NCBI GenBank assembly: GCA_001643675.2
Contig: LSRY02000061.1
Span: 372,001 to 436,000 of the forward strand
Origin: Monocercomonoides exilis
Taxonomy: Eukaryota > Preaxostyla > Oxymonadida > Polymastigidae
DNA length: 64,000 nt
Direction: 5' to 3'
The position numbers and the translations under genes were made by a program. This document shows positions 48,640-59,921 of the stretch, piece after piece (the stretch's first letter is position 1; each line of letters starts with the position of its first letter). The notes below the pieces were generated by a model that worked only from the letters and a program-made list of their open reading frames with translations, was not told where the DNA came from and did no database searches.

Positions 48640-49020
48640 ATGTTCACTTTATTACTCATTTCTATCCTATCAAAGGCTTTTGCATACACCGAGTACTATG
48701 AAGAAGATGAGTTCCCGGATTATGAATCATACGAAATTGATGATTCTGAATTCGAAGATTTGGAAGATGACGAAGAACTCGACGAAGATGGAATTCCAAT
48801 AGTTTGCGGATTGTGTAAATGGTTGGTAGGAAAAGCAATTGAATATGCATATGGAAAAACAAACAAGCAAATTACAAACTTCTTATGGTCACAATGCGAC
48901 AAACACCCAACCTGGGCCCACAAATGCCGCGAAGTTGTTCCACCTCTTCTTAACGTTGTATACATGATAGTTAAGAAGTATGGACCACCAATCATTTGCG
49001 GCGCAGCGCATTTGTGTTGA
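48640..49020 (+). CDS. Secreted saposin-like (SapB) protein, 126 aa
   Basis: An intact, intronless frame starts at ATG 48640 and ends at TGA. Residues 1-15 are a hydrophobic signal peptide (MFTLLLISILSKAFA), with cleavage likely after Ala15. Residues 16-51 form an acidic, Tyr-containing propeptide-like segment. Residues 52-126 form one saposin B domain with six Cys at 56, 59, 86, 96, 120 and 126. This is the C-x2-C ... C-x9-C ... C-x5-C pattern that makes three disulphides. Members of this superfamily bind or disrupt lipid membranes. Protist versions such as amoebapores are lysosomal effectors against ingested bacteria. Membrane permeabilisation here is inference. It is the only intact gene in the 3' third of the window and has no partner genes nearby. 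Length is normal for a single-domain member. Confidence 0.88.
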   Translation: MFTLLLISILSKAFAYTEYYEEDEFPDYESYEIDDSEFEDLEDDEELDEDGIPIVCGLCKWLVGKAIEYAYGKTNKQITNFLWSQCDKHPTWAHKCREVVPPLLNVVYMIVKKYGPPIICGAAHLC

Positions 49021-49675
49021 TATGAGATTTTTCTTTTTATTTGGCCAGACATTGTTTTCCATCTTTGGCCTCATTTATTTATCGAGATTTTTTATTCCTT
49101 ATTTTTTTGTTGAAAAATTTAATATATTTTATTGAAAGAATAGAGTTCATTCATCCTTTTATATCAACATTTTGAGTATTCTGTATGAAAATGTTAAAGA
49201 ATAATTGTTTAATGAGTCTCATTTGATTATTGTTGTACCAGCGGAAAAAAATGAAAAAAAAAAAAAATAAATAAAAGAACCTTCGAAAATTGAAGAAAAA
49301 AAAATATTCTTTTTTGAAAACTTATAAAAGAACGCTGGATTTCTTCCATGACGAATCAAAATCTCGTTTTAATGAAATTGCAAATCGAGATTGAAAAGCG
49401 AGAAGTTAAAATGTTGTTTTCTCAATCGAAATAATCAAAAATAGAATTAAAGATTTTTTGTCATTTCCAGAAAATAAGTTGAGTTTTTTTGTAAATTCGA
49501 AAATTCATTTTTTTGTGTATATCATTCCACTGAACTTTTCAGTTGCTATTATTGACTTCCACAGTCCATATTTGAATATTTGTTATGATCTATCCCTTGA
49601 TAAATTGGTTTGGTGTAATTCAAACCATTCGAGAATCGTGATGATTCATTCACAAAAAGATAGCAGTGGGGAAGA
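49021..49675. other. AT-rich non-coding stretch
   Basis: 3' flank of the saposin-like gene. There is an A-rich run at about 49250-49305. No further feature. Confidence 0.5.
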
Positions 49676-51240
49676 ATGAAAAGGAACTCAATGAAGCACT
49701 TGGATTTCTGCAGACAAATCCATAAAGTGTCTATATTTTGCGATTTTGTGAGAACAACTGAAATGTCAGGAGCATGCCACAGTTGAAGAATAAAAGCTGG
49801 AAACACTCATCAAAAAGCAGGGGAAAAACAATTCAATAGAGAATTAACTGAATGGGAGACAAGAGCCGATATAATTTAAATAGATGGATTTCACTTCTCA
49901 AAAAGAAGTGTTGGTGCATATGTTTGATGACATTTTGCAAAAGAACTTTACAAGCATTCAACAATTGATTGTTGTGCGGGAATGGAGTCAAAGTTTGCTT
50001 TGGATATGAACATCTGGAAGCTGAAAAGCATCCTTATACTAAAAGTACTCACGCCAGATGGAATTCTGAAAGTGAATGCCATGGATCTGTTGAAGCTTGA
50101 TCTGCATCAGTTTATTATAAATGTACCATTGTGCTCATTTCCAGGGCTTTTGGACCTGATGAGGCTATGTCTTTCGAAAAAAAGACACACCCGTCTAATT
50201 TTCAGGTTGAGTCGATGATTAACCAATAACAAAAGCAAGGATAAGTTAAGATCGAAGTGCTCAACAATAGCTGATGGGTGGAGATGATGGTGATACGGAT
50301 GGATCCAGGGGTAGATGTGGTGTTGGAAAAAGACAAAAACGCTCAGGATGAATACTTTGAGAAGATTTGGTATATAGTGCTCCAATTGAGCTACACAGCA
50401 CTTTGGATGCGGGCTTTGCCAACGAAGATGTGTGTGATAACTGAGAGCCAGAATTTGGAGAGGCTTTTGAGCCTTGAAGTGATCGAGAAAGGATATGGGC
50501 ATGCTGAATCTGATTACGGGAAGAGCAATATGTTCAGTTATGAGCTTCGAGTTGATGCAGGTGACAGGAGAGTGCAGGTATGGCATCAACTGAATTACCG
50601 TAGATGGAACAAAATGAGACACATTTTTGATGAACAAGCTTGCGATTCATTTCATTTTGCAGGATGTGAATAATCAGATTCCAGAAGCTCATTGAAGAAG
50701 TTGAATTGCAAGATTTGATAACAGATTCAAAGCTGAAACATGGAGAGATGAATATGAACAAAGTGAGGTCGAAAGAAGCCAACGAATATTTTGTACAGCG
50801 ACTGATGGAAAAGAAAGAGCTTTCCGTTGCAGACGAAAACGAAACATTCTTTGATTTTAGAAGAAAAGCTGAAGAAGTTCCATCAGTGAAAGTTGTTGCG
50901 AATAAAGTGAGAGAGGTACATTTGCGCGAGTTTGATGAAATCATATTTTGTTTTAGCTCACCGATGCATCGAGATGTGGATGCGGGAATGGAGGTGGATT
51001 GACTAAAGAAGAATTTCGAACAGATGCTGGATTATTCTGTATATTCAAATGTGATCTCTCGTGCGAGCGCAAATATCCTGCTGCTCCATCCGCTATTGTT
51101 CCGTGAAGTTACTGTATCTTCTTGGACGGCACACAGATGATTGGGCGAAGGATGCATCGGTTACTGTGGAGTGGACTGATGCAATGTGGAAGATCAAAGA
51201 ACGAGCTAAAGCAGGAAACATGGATGATTGTGACGAATAA
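49676..51240 (+). pseudogene. Decayed coding region, unknown family
   Basis: Base composition rises to coding-like GC and short plus-strand frames alternate. One lies at 49982-50218. One at 50278-50673 includes IEKGYGHAESDYGKSNMFSY. One at 50706-51002 reads SKEANEYFVQRLMEKKELSV and FFDFRRKAEEVPSVKVVANK. A tail reads YSNVISRASANILLLHPLLF at about 51030-51100. Numerous stops and frame changes show decay. I recognise no domain. It may be part of the same large unknown family as copies 1-3. Confidence 0.5.
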
Positions 51241-51422
51241 CTTTTAAAAGTCTGTAAGAGTTCATTCATTTTTGTCTTTCATAGCAGTTTCTCCTGATCC
51301 GAAGAAGCAAGCACTGCAAAGATGATCTCTGATTCGATTGCACCAGATAAATAGTTGGACAGCAGCCGCAGCAAAGCTTGACGTTTGAAAGTGTTACAAA
51401 GAAAAAAACAAAGGTTTTATTG

Positions 51423-51423
<1 letters not shown>

Positions 51424-51460
<37 letters not shown>
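51424..51460. repeat. TA dinucleotide repeat
   Basis: About 16 TA units, between two stretches of decayed coding sequence. Confidence 0.9.
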
Positions 51461-51461
<1 letters not shown>

Positions 51462-52275
51462 GATAATACAAAGCTCCATATTGATTTTTCCTTTTTCAAC
51501 AATGTCAGAAACAGGCACATCTTACAAGAATATATTCGAAAAAGCAAAGTTATTAAACAAAATACGCTGCAAATGATTGGAAAAGAGTGAAGGAAAGGAA
51601 ACATATTTATTTTTTAATGAACAATCAAAAGAAAAACATTCAAAAACAACTCTAAAACTCTTTTTGTCCGATACATGTCAGCCCAATACGTTTACAAATG
51701 GTGGACAGCATGCCATTTTGATGTATTTTCTCCATTTATTGAAATGAACGATAATTCAGATCAGATTACAGGAAATTATTCAGTAGGCCAATCGTCAAAT
51801 CAACATTCAAAGACAAAAGTTTATTCTATCAAAACCATGGAGAAATGGAAAAGAAAATTGGTTTTAATAAAGTAAGGAAAGTGATAAAGAGAGCACGGGT
51901 TCTGGTTGTGAAATTCAGAGTTCAGTTTGATGAAGCAATAAAAAGAGTTGTGCCATTGAAAAAATGAGCTCAGAATGCAGGCAATATTGAATTTCACTCC
52001 CGCTGAGAATATTTAATTTGAAGATTTTCATTCTTTCATTTCTCACTACAACGTGTAACAAAACAATAAAAACAGTATGAAAATATCTGCCGAAAATCGG
52101 ACATTGTTGAATTGCGACGTGCACATTGGAATAATAAAGGGAATTGTAAACTCTTCGCTGATGTGACTTTATTGCGTGATGGATACTCGCATGCGCCAAT
52201 TGTCCGTTCTTGTGAAAGAATTAGCAAAGTCTAAAACATTCGCGATGCTTCTGTAAAATCTCTCTCCAGCTATGG
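51461..52275. other. Mixed stretch, no gene
   Basis: Only short frames, without recognisable motifs. Possibly further remnants of neighbouring decayed genes. Confidence 0.45.
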
Positions 52276-52830
52276 ATGGATGCTTCTTGTGCTGACTTTC
52301 CTGATGGAGCGGAAGACATCTGCGATTGTGTCACTATAAGACAAAGCATTGCCTTTTTGAGTCTGCTTGGAGAGAGCTTGAAAAATTTGATGATAAGTAT
52401 TTTGAGGAAAAGGAGATTAGAGAAAATGTTAGAGACTCATGGAGAACAAATTGCTATCTCGTGATTGATGAAGACATTGAAGGGGAAAGATTACTCTTCA
52501 GAGTCGATGCTAATACATGGCACTAATTGAAATGAAGAAAGAGAATTTTTGATGCCATTTGCGAGAGAAACAGAAAAGTGGAAGAAAGTTATGATTTTAC
52601 AAAAGAGAATATCTCTGAGACAGACAATTTGTTTGCAACGGACAAGTGAAACAAGAAAAGCAAGAAAAGCGGCAATAGAAATAACAGAGTCGTTGCCTTC
52701 TTTAGTATTATCACAGGCAACCTAAAAAAAACACCAGAAGAAAAAACAACTTCATCTTCATCTTCTGGAAAAAATAAAAACAAATCATTAACTCTTCTTC
52801 CATTACCCCCAAATCTCGCGAATCAAGATT
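52276..52830 (+). pseudogene. Decayed coding fragment, unknown
   Basis: A frame at about 52340-52526 reads WRELEKFDDKYFEEKEIREN and SWRTNCYLVIDEDIEGERLL. It continues after stops with ICERNRKVEESYDFTKENIS and a Ser/Lys tail. The charged helical character is coding-like, but stops occur every 20-60 codons. No family recognised. Confidence 0.45.
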
Positions 52831-53217
52831 TGTGAATTTTCCTTCGCACAACAAACTGCCAAAAAAATTAAATATAATATTTACAGAAATCCTTCATGAG
52901 GCATCTTCTTTTCATCACAGAATATTCATCTGGTTTTACTCCTCAATTTCCGGTGACTCCCCTCCTCATATTCTTTTTCATCAACGTTGTTACACTGCTC
53001 TTTTGTGAGAGAATGTCCATCTTCAACATTTTTGACTGAAGCATATGAAACATAAAAGGAATGGGAAAAAGGAAAATGAAGATAATTAAAAAGAAAGAAA
53101 GACACAACAACAAGGTTCAAATAACAACGGAAAAGAAAGGTGCTAAAGCGAAAAAACTCTGAACAATGCGAATCTTAAACAACTTTAGAAGACAACTTTT
53201 TCGTTTTCTAATTTTTA

Positions 53218-53221
53218 TTCA

Positions 53222-53252
<31 letters not shown>

Positions 53253-53510
53253 CTTCCCACTCTTCTTCTTCTTCTTCTTCTTCCCACTCTTCTTCTTCTT
53301 CTTCTTCTTCTTCTCCTTCTTCTTCTCCTTCTCCTTCTTCTTCTTCTCCTTTTCCTTCTCATTCTTATTCTTCTTCTTCTCCTTCTTCTTCTTCTTCTTC
53401 TTCTTCTCCTTCTTCTTCTCCTTCTCCTTCTTCTTCTTCTCCTTTTCCTTCTCATTCTTATTCTTCTTCTTCTTCTTCTTCTTCTTCTTCTTCTTCTTCT
53501 TCCCACTCTT

Positions 53511-53541
<31 letters not shown>

Positions 53542-53870
53542 TTCTTCTTCTTCTTCTTCTCATTCTTCTTCTTCTCCTTCTTCTTCTCCTTCTCCTTCTT
53601 CTCCTTCTCCTTCTTCTTCTTCTCCTTTTCCTTCTCATTCTTCTTCTTCTTCTTCTTCTTCTTCTTCTTCTTCTTCTTCTTCCCACTCTTCTTCTTCTTC
53701 TTCTTCTCCTTCTTCTTCTTCTTCTTCTTCTTATTCTTCTTCTTCTCCTTTTCCTTCTCATTCTTCTTCTTCTTCTTCTTATTCTTCTTCTTCTTCTTCT
53801 CCTTCTTCTTCTTCTTCTTCTCCTTTTCCTTCTCCTTCTCCTTCTCCTTCTTTTCAAACATCATCATCAT
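53218..53870. repeat. TTC/TTCTCC microsatellite, ~650 bp
   Basis: Pyrimidine-pure TTC repeats on the plus strand with TCC, CCA and CAT interruptions. Some interruptions repeat as larger blocks, such as TTTTCCTTCTCATTCTTCTT recurring several times. This indicates expansion by duplication of longer units. All open frames over it (poly-Leu, poly-Lys, poly-Arg) are artefacts of the repeat. Confidence 0.92.
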
Positions 53871-53977
53871 CATCTTCTTCTTCTTTGTCTTCTATTTCTC
53901 TTCTACCACAACTACTACTTTTTCTTCTTTTTCTAATCGTATTTCTTCATTTTTTGCATCTTCATCGTCTTCTTCGT

Positions 53978-54045
53978 CTTCAACCTCTCCAACCTCTTCA
54001 ACCTCTCCAACCTCTTCAACCTCTTCAACCTCTTCAACCTCTTTT
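53978..54045. repeat. 9-bp tandem repeat, CTTCAACCT type
   Basis: About seven units of TTCAACCTC with CTCCAACCT variants, immediately downstream of the TTC tract. Confidence 0.85.
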
Positions 54046-54954
54046 TTCTTTTTTTCTTTTTCACCTTCTTCAACACAGAATGAATATATATATACTCATA
54101 CTCATATCCTTTCTAACTTTTATTTCATCACATTTGGAGGACTTTTAGCAAGACGTATTTTTTTGTTGCAAAATCCTGTAAAAAGTGCCTATCCTTCTCG
54201 ACAAATGACGAGCCTTTGAAGTGCTTAAATGTTTCTTTGATGAACATGAACTTATGCTCAAAGGAGAAGTGAAACAGACTCAATATCATCACATTCAACA
54301 GAATCGTCTTTTCTGTATTTAGATTGCAAAAGTCTGCAACAGCTGATAAGGAATGGACTTCTATATCACAGCAGCAAATAGTACAATAAATGAATGAATC
54401 AGCATGAATTGAACAAATAATACAATGTGATACAGAAATGTTGCCTTTGTAGAAAAATTTTGTGACTTCGTGGCTGAATACATTCAACAGGATTGACTTT
54501 TGTGTACAAAGAAGATAACAGAGGAAACTTTATTATTTTTTGTTTGTGAAGAGGCGAAAGCTAAAGAAGAGAAAGAAAAAAGGAATGAAGAAGAAAGAAT
54601 CTTTTAAAAAGAGAGCAGAAGACGGAGAATGGAATTATGAAGAGCGACGAGCTACTCACGAAAAATGCAGCGATTGAATGGTATCTGAAAGTCCTTACAA
54701 GCATCAACGGAATAACTTTCAACAACAAATTCTTTGAGACCATTTTCTGCTTGACTAGCTGCAAAGCTGATGAGGTTTGATTCGTATTTCTTTCATTCTC
54801 TTTAACACTTAAATTCATTCATTCATTCATTATATTTTCCTTTCATTATCTTAAAATGCATATGTGATATGAATTATATTTTTACAAAATTAAAATTTAT
54901 AATATTTTCAAAATTTTGATTCTATGAACACAAAGTGACTCCATTCTAGTTCTT
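54046..54954. other. No gene recognised
   Basis: Only short, broken frames. The minus-strand frame at 54128-54487 is Cys/Phe/Ile-rich without domain features. ATTC repeats occur at about 54810-54830. Confidence 0.45.
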
Positions 54955-55400
54955 CGAGCTACAACCTTCAGCTTCTTTGCACTTTTCAAATGACAGCGAC
55001 AAATATATCCAGCGTCTCCTTCTGCAATCATCTTTTTTCAACGTCTTCACAACCAATCTGGTCTTCTCTTCGTCCTGTCTGAGCCACGAGGCAGCGATTT
55101 TTGTATCCAACATTGATGAAGAGACAGATTCACGGGAATGCACCCTCCTTTGGCCGAGGTGTGAGTGTATTCTCTCTGTCAGATTTTATTGACAGATGCA
55201 TAGTGCGCTGTATCATGCGATGAGTGCTCTATGAAATGTGAGGATGTTTATCAGGGCAGCAGAGAGGCAATGGAGGATGCTTATTGAGGTTGTGCGAGTT
55301 GAGGTGATTGTACAGACACTGAAAATCGAATGACATTAGAAAGTTGTATGAGAGGCGATGCTTCAGATATGAATGCTTCTTGGGGAGTACTAAAAGAAGA
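54955..55400 (+). pseudogene. Decayed coding fragment, unknown
   Basis: A 71-codon frame at 54977-55192 reads MHFSNDSDKYIQRLLLQSSF and SCLSHEAAIFVSNIDEETDS, and is then broken. It may be an upstream exon or block of the unknown family copy 2, because it lies on the same strand 1.5 kb before it. No motif supports this. Confidence 0.4.
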
Positions 55401-56479
55401 ATAATGAGGAGAAAGAGAAAGAGGAAGAAGAAAGAAAAGAAAGAGATGAATTGAAGTTGTTTATCGTTTCGAGAAAGTAAACAAACAAAATTGATGATCA
55501 GCTTTCAGAAAATGTCCGAATTACAAGTTTGGTTGAGCTTTCACTGGAGAAAATTGAAAATGTGAAGAAGGGATGTGTTTTTCTGCTTAAAAAGTACTTT
55601 CCAGAAGCAGTTGAACAAGATGAGATGGAAGAAGAAGAAGAAAAAAAGAGAAGAAGAGGATGAAAAAGATGCAGGTTATACCGATAGTTGCAACATAAAC
55701 ACAACAATTATTCCATTCAATGGAAAGCTGCAAACAGAGAAGCCGATGGGAATGATGGGGAAGAGATAAAAGACTACAAGATCTTTTAATTTTTTGAGCT
55801 GATAGAAACATATTCTTCTATTCTATCGTCAAATGTGTCGATTTATCAGACTTTGGATTCATTTCATCTCGACTCTTTCGGAGTCTTCGCTTCGAACAAA
55901 AGAAAATGCAAGTCCTTCTCTTTCTTCAACAACTGCTCTTCTTTAGCTTCTGCTTCTGTTTCTCCTCATTCACCGTCTTCTCCTTCTTATTAAATTCTCC
56001 AACACTCATTTCACTCAATTCACCAATCCTTCAACAAAATCCAGTTCTCTTACACAATTAACCCAAATTTCATCTAGCACCCATCAAATTACAGGATAAC
56101 AATCAAACGCATTATTCTTTTTTTTCATCCAGTTTGGGAACATCGCCAAGCCTTCAACATACATTTTTCGAATTGCTCTTCTACATCCGCACAGCCTCCA
56201 ATATCTTTCATATCGATGCCTCATGTTTCCAACCTGCGAGAGCCCTTTATCTTTGGCTCTTCAATCAATCTGAACAAAAAGCTCATTCTTCCCTTTCCCT
56301 GCTTCCCATTTCCTGTGTTTATTCTTCCTCAGCTATCACTTGAACACATTCTTTTTGCTATTAGCATTGTTTGTGATTGCTGTTTTAAGTTTTGAACTGA
56401 CAATTGGCCAAATGCAGATGAATAATTTTTGAAACAGAAGCGTTTCTCAAATTTCTTCTTGTTTCAGGAGCCGTTCAAC

Positions 56480-58240
56480 CATCGTCTATTCACTCTGTTT
56501 CCTCATCTTCTTCAACTGGAGCAGCTCGCTGGTCTGCTTTACCATTCTGTAGCAGGAGAACCGAAGAGAAGAAAGTAACAGGAGATGATCAGCCATCATT
56601 ATCAGCGCATGTGATTGACCCTTCGGATGCCTCGGCGGTGGCAGCATCATACACATCAGCAGGAGCGATGGATGACATCGAGAGGCGGCTGCGGATTGTG
56701 GTGCCAGAGGCGGCTGGGGTGTATGGGCGGCACATGCCGCTGTCGCTGTAGACGCTTCGAGGGATATGTCGTGGCGTGGAGGGCGGTGCTGTATGGGGGT
56801 GTTGTGTGTGCGTACGATGTGGCGCTTTCGGCAATGCTTTCGGTTCCGCTGGTGATGCAGCTTCCGTTACTTGCAGCGTCAGTGTGGAAAGAAAAAGAAG
56901 AGCAGGAGGGTATTTGCAGCTGCAGATGTGAATGAGTAACTGTTAATCAACGATCTGTTTGACCAGTCGCTGCAGATATGGTGATCTCCGCAGTCGAGGC
57001 GTGTGGTGGTGAAGCTGGACGAGGAAGTGATGAGGCGAGGGGTTGCAGTGTGTGAAGTGGAGGAGATTTTGGAGAAGGGGTTGGATGCAGCGGGGCTGAG
57101 GATGGTGGATGTGGTTCTGTTACCAGCAGCGATTGAGCTGGCGGTGAAGGAGGAGCGCGAAGAGGCAGAGGAAGGTGAAGGGAATGAGGAGAAAGGCAGG
57201 CATCTGACAGCGCACAGAGAGTTTGTGGAGAGAATCAAAGAGAACCAGGGGAAGCTGGAAGAAAAGATGGCGCAGCTGGTTGTGGAGGCGTTTGGGCTGA
57301 GTGGGCTGAGGTTTGTGAATGCAGAGGCTGAGGCGGATTCAGACAAGCAGTATTCAGTGGAACCAGAAGTGTGCAGTTCCTCTCCATCCGATGGCATTTA
57401 ACGTGAGAACAGGAGAGCAGAAGAAGCAGCAGATGGGTCTTTGGGTATAGCTTCAGATAGAAGTTCAGAGGGAGTGAGAAAAGATGAGGAACAGGTGGAA
57501 ATGTCTGCGAATGGTTTGGGGATGAATGAGGAGTCAGGGAGAGAGGGTGGTTCCATTGATTTGGAGAAGGAAGAGGAAGAGGAAGAGGAAGAGGAAGAAG
57601 AAGAAGAAGGACAGATTCTGGATGTGGAATCGCTGCTGAGTGTTCCTGCGCACCCGGAGTGTGTGACGCTGGTTGACGAGAGTGCGTGTGGGAGCTGGCG
57701 GGACTATCTGGTGACGATGAACGTGGAGGAGGTGCTTGTGGAGCTGTGTACAGAGGGGGAGCTGATTGTGGGGGAAGCCAGTTGTGGAAGGGATAACACA
57801 GTCGGACGGGACGATGATCATCATGTTTATTAGGGAGAGTCAAATTCAGAGAGAGAAGAGAAGAGAAGAGAAGGGGACAGGAATAAGTGTTTGGCAAAGG
57901 ATTGGGTGTTGTTTCATTTTTAAATAGACAGACGGAAAGAGAGAAAGAGGATGGAGGAGTTTATTGCGATTGGGGAGGTTGTGCTGCAGGAAAGTGTTCC
58001 GTTAATTGCTCTGCGGGATGCTACGTGTGCGATCAAGCAAGTGTGCCACAGGAAAGGGATTATTGTGGTGTTTGGTGTTTTGTATTGTGTGTTTGAAGAC
58101 GAGTCTGAGTCGTTGGCAGCGTCGTCAGCGTTCCGGTGGATGTCGTATCTGCTGCAGGGGGACATCGAGATCGCATCTGGAAACTACCTCCTTCCGCGCT
58201 GGCACTGCCCCTTCGCATGTGCATGCTCCGTCCTCTGATT
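56480..58240 (+). pseudogene. Unknown gene family, copy 2 (best preserved)
   Basis: Successive plus-strand blocks are VIDPSDASAVAASYTSAGAM, a stop (TAG at about 56750), RFEGYVVAWRAVLYGGVVCA with YDVALSAMLSVPLVMQLPLL, then DEEVMRRGVAVCEVEEILEK and AAGLRMVDVVLLPAAIELAV. A Glu-rich segment ending in LTAHREFVERIKENQGKLEE follows, then an acidic run at 57566-57610, VESLLSVPAHPECVTLVDES, and a last block with AASSAFRWMSYLLQGDIEIA. The 57003-57401 frame also matches copy 3. The protein was large, mostly helical and soluble. I recognise no enzyme motif. At least three frame changes and two stops make it non-functional. Confidence 0.7.
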
Positions 58241-58378
58241 CTGCGCATTCTGCCTCTGCTCGGCCTCAGGGCTCTTCGAATGCAACGCACAGCTTTCATT
58301 CACCACATCTGCTGACAACTGTTAGGCGTGCTCTTCTTCAGTCTTTATCCAATTTGTTTTGCGATTGAAATAATTTTT

Positions 58379-58846
58379 TCAATGATCCTTCTCCTTATTC
58401 TTATCATTCCCATGAGATAACAGGAACAGCAAATCTCTCATATCAACGATCATTTTCTCACGAGTCGAAGAACAGGCTATTGCATCTACCAGATTAGACA
58501 TCGAAGATGTGGTTGGACACAAATCCTCTCCTCGAACAAAAGCGGATTCTGTGTCTGATGTGTCTGTGGATGAAGTGGATGAAATGGATGGTGATGGTGT
58601 TCGCTTTCTTGTTTTCTCCTCTTCTTTTTCGTCAACCTTCTCCAGCATCCATTGAGGAATCTTGTCTGAATCTTTTCCCAAAATATATTCAGTTGATCCA
58701 CATTCGCATAACAAATGCTCTGATGATTCTGAATGTCCCAAGCTATTCTCATAAACTCTCTTCTTTATCCTCTCTTCATTCTTCTTCTCTGCCTCCCTCT
58801 CTGCCCTCCTCCACTGCTCTTCAGGAGACATTTCCATCGTAACCAT
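58379..58846 (-). pseudogene. Adhesin-pseudokinase tail fragment
   Basis: An open minus-strand frame of 155 codons begins MVTMEMSPEEQWRRAEREAE and continues with KKRVYENSLGHSESSEHLLC, KIPQWMLEKVDEKEEE, a Ser/Thr-rich part and DAIACSSTREKMIVDMRDLL. It ends at TGA after HGNDKNKEKDH. From memory this is the cytoplasmic linker found between the membrane segment and kinase-like domain of oxymonad adhesin-pseudokinase proteins. The neighbouring parts on both sides are absent, so it is an orphan block. The intact 155-codon frame suggests fairly recent loss. Confidence 0.55.
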
Positions 58847-59921
58847 CTAAATGCATTAGGATTCTTTTTAACAGTCATTACATATTTTCTGTTCTTTTCT
58901 ATTTGAAAAATAACTTTTTTGTTTTTTAATCACAACGTAGTACTTTCTTATTGCATAATAATAACGTCATGCTTGAATATTCGCGAAGTTATTGAAATTC
59001 TTTCAGAGTGTTCTTTTTGAACAATTTAATCCTTAAAATTTTTCTTTATCAATTCCAAATAAGTGACTTGTATATTCATATGTTTCAAATCTTCAGAAGG
59101 AAAAATTATTTTTCATGAGATTTTTGCATATTAAGGAGAATTGAAAATAAAATAAAATAAAACAAAAAAGAACTGATGAAATATTCACGAACGTTAAGAA
59201 GAGATCATAAATGATTCTTTGAAAAACTTTGTGAATAATAATCATCATCAGCATAACACATTTATTGCTTTTCTTCTGCTTTTTAACTTGTTTTTTTCCA
59301 AGAAAAAAGCTACCACTCCATTCCTGTGTATTTAATGAAATTGAAGTGAAAAGAAAAATTATCTTCATTTGCTTCAATCAATTTTTTGCTAATTGAAGCA
59401 ACTGTTTTAAAGAAAAATTTGCTCTTCAAACAAAGCAACAAAATATAAAACTATCAAACTGATGTTAACGTGTGAATGTCTTATAAAACTTCAAAATAAG
59501 AAATGGAAATTGAGAAATGGAAATTTATAGGTTCATATTATCATAGGTAGGGTTTTCATTTAACACCTACCCATTTTTTTTATTCTGATCCAAATTATTG
59601 AAGTGAAAATTTTAGAAAAATTCAAAAAAATTCAAAAGAAGAATGAATTCTTCGAATTATCTTTCTTTTTCCTGGTATTCTTTTCATCTCTTCGTTTTCC
59701 TCTTCGTTTGGGTCATCAAAAATTTCATCAGAGCGTTTTCTTTTGATTTTAAAATTGAATTCAACCATATCATCTTTTTCGTTTTCTTTCTCTTGTTTAA
59801 TGTCTTTAACCCTCTCCTTTTCTTCATTTCTCCTTTAGAACCTATCCCAATCGTGGAGAAGTTCTTTTTTTGTAATTAATTTTCCAAAATAATCGAAACT
59901 GTCACAATGCGAAGGAAGATG
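58847..59921. other. AT-rich stretch with possible pogo-element end
   Basis: No gene seen. AATTTATAGGTTC with ATAGGTAGGGTT at about 59524-59557 is weakly mirrored at about 61800-61835 (AACCATACCTA, GGAACCTATAA). These could be the outer ends of the element that carries the transposase at 59922-61126. Confidence 0.4.

Noticed and set aside
53166-53936. 256-codon poly-Leu frame and minus-strand poly-Lys/Arg frames.
   Set aside because: Artefacts of the TTC tract, with no non-repeat coding sequence.
54128-54487. 119-codon minus-strand frame with several Cys and His.
   Set aside because: No domain-like spacing of ligands, no homologous block elsewhere in the window, and composition typical of chance.
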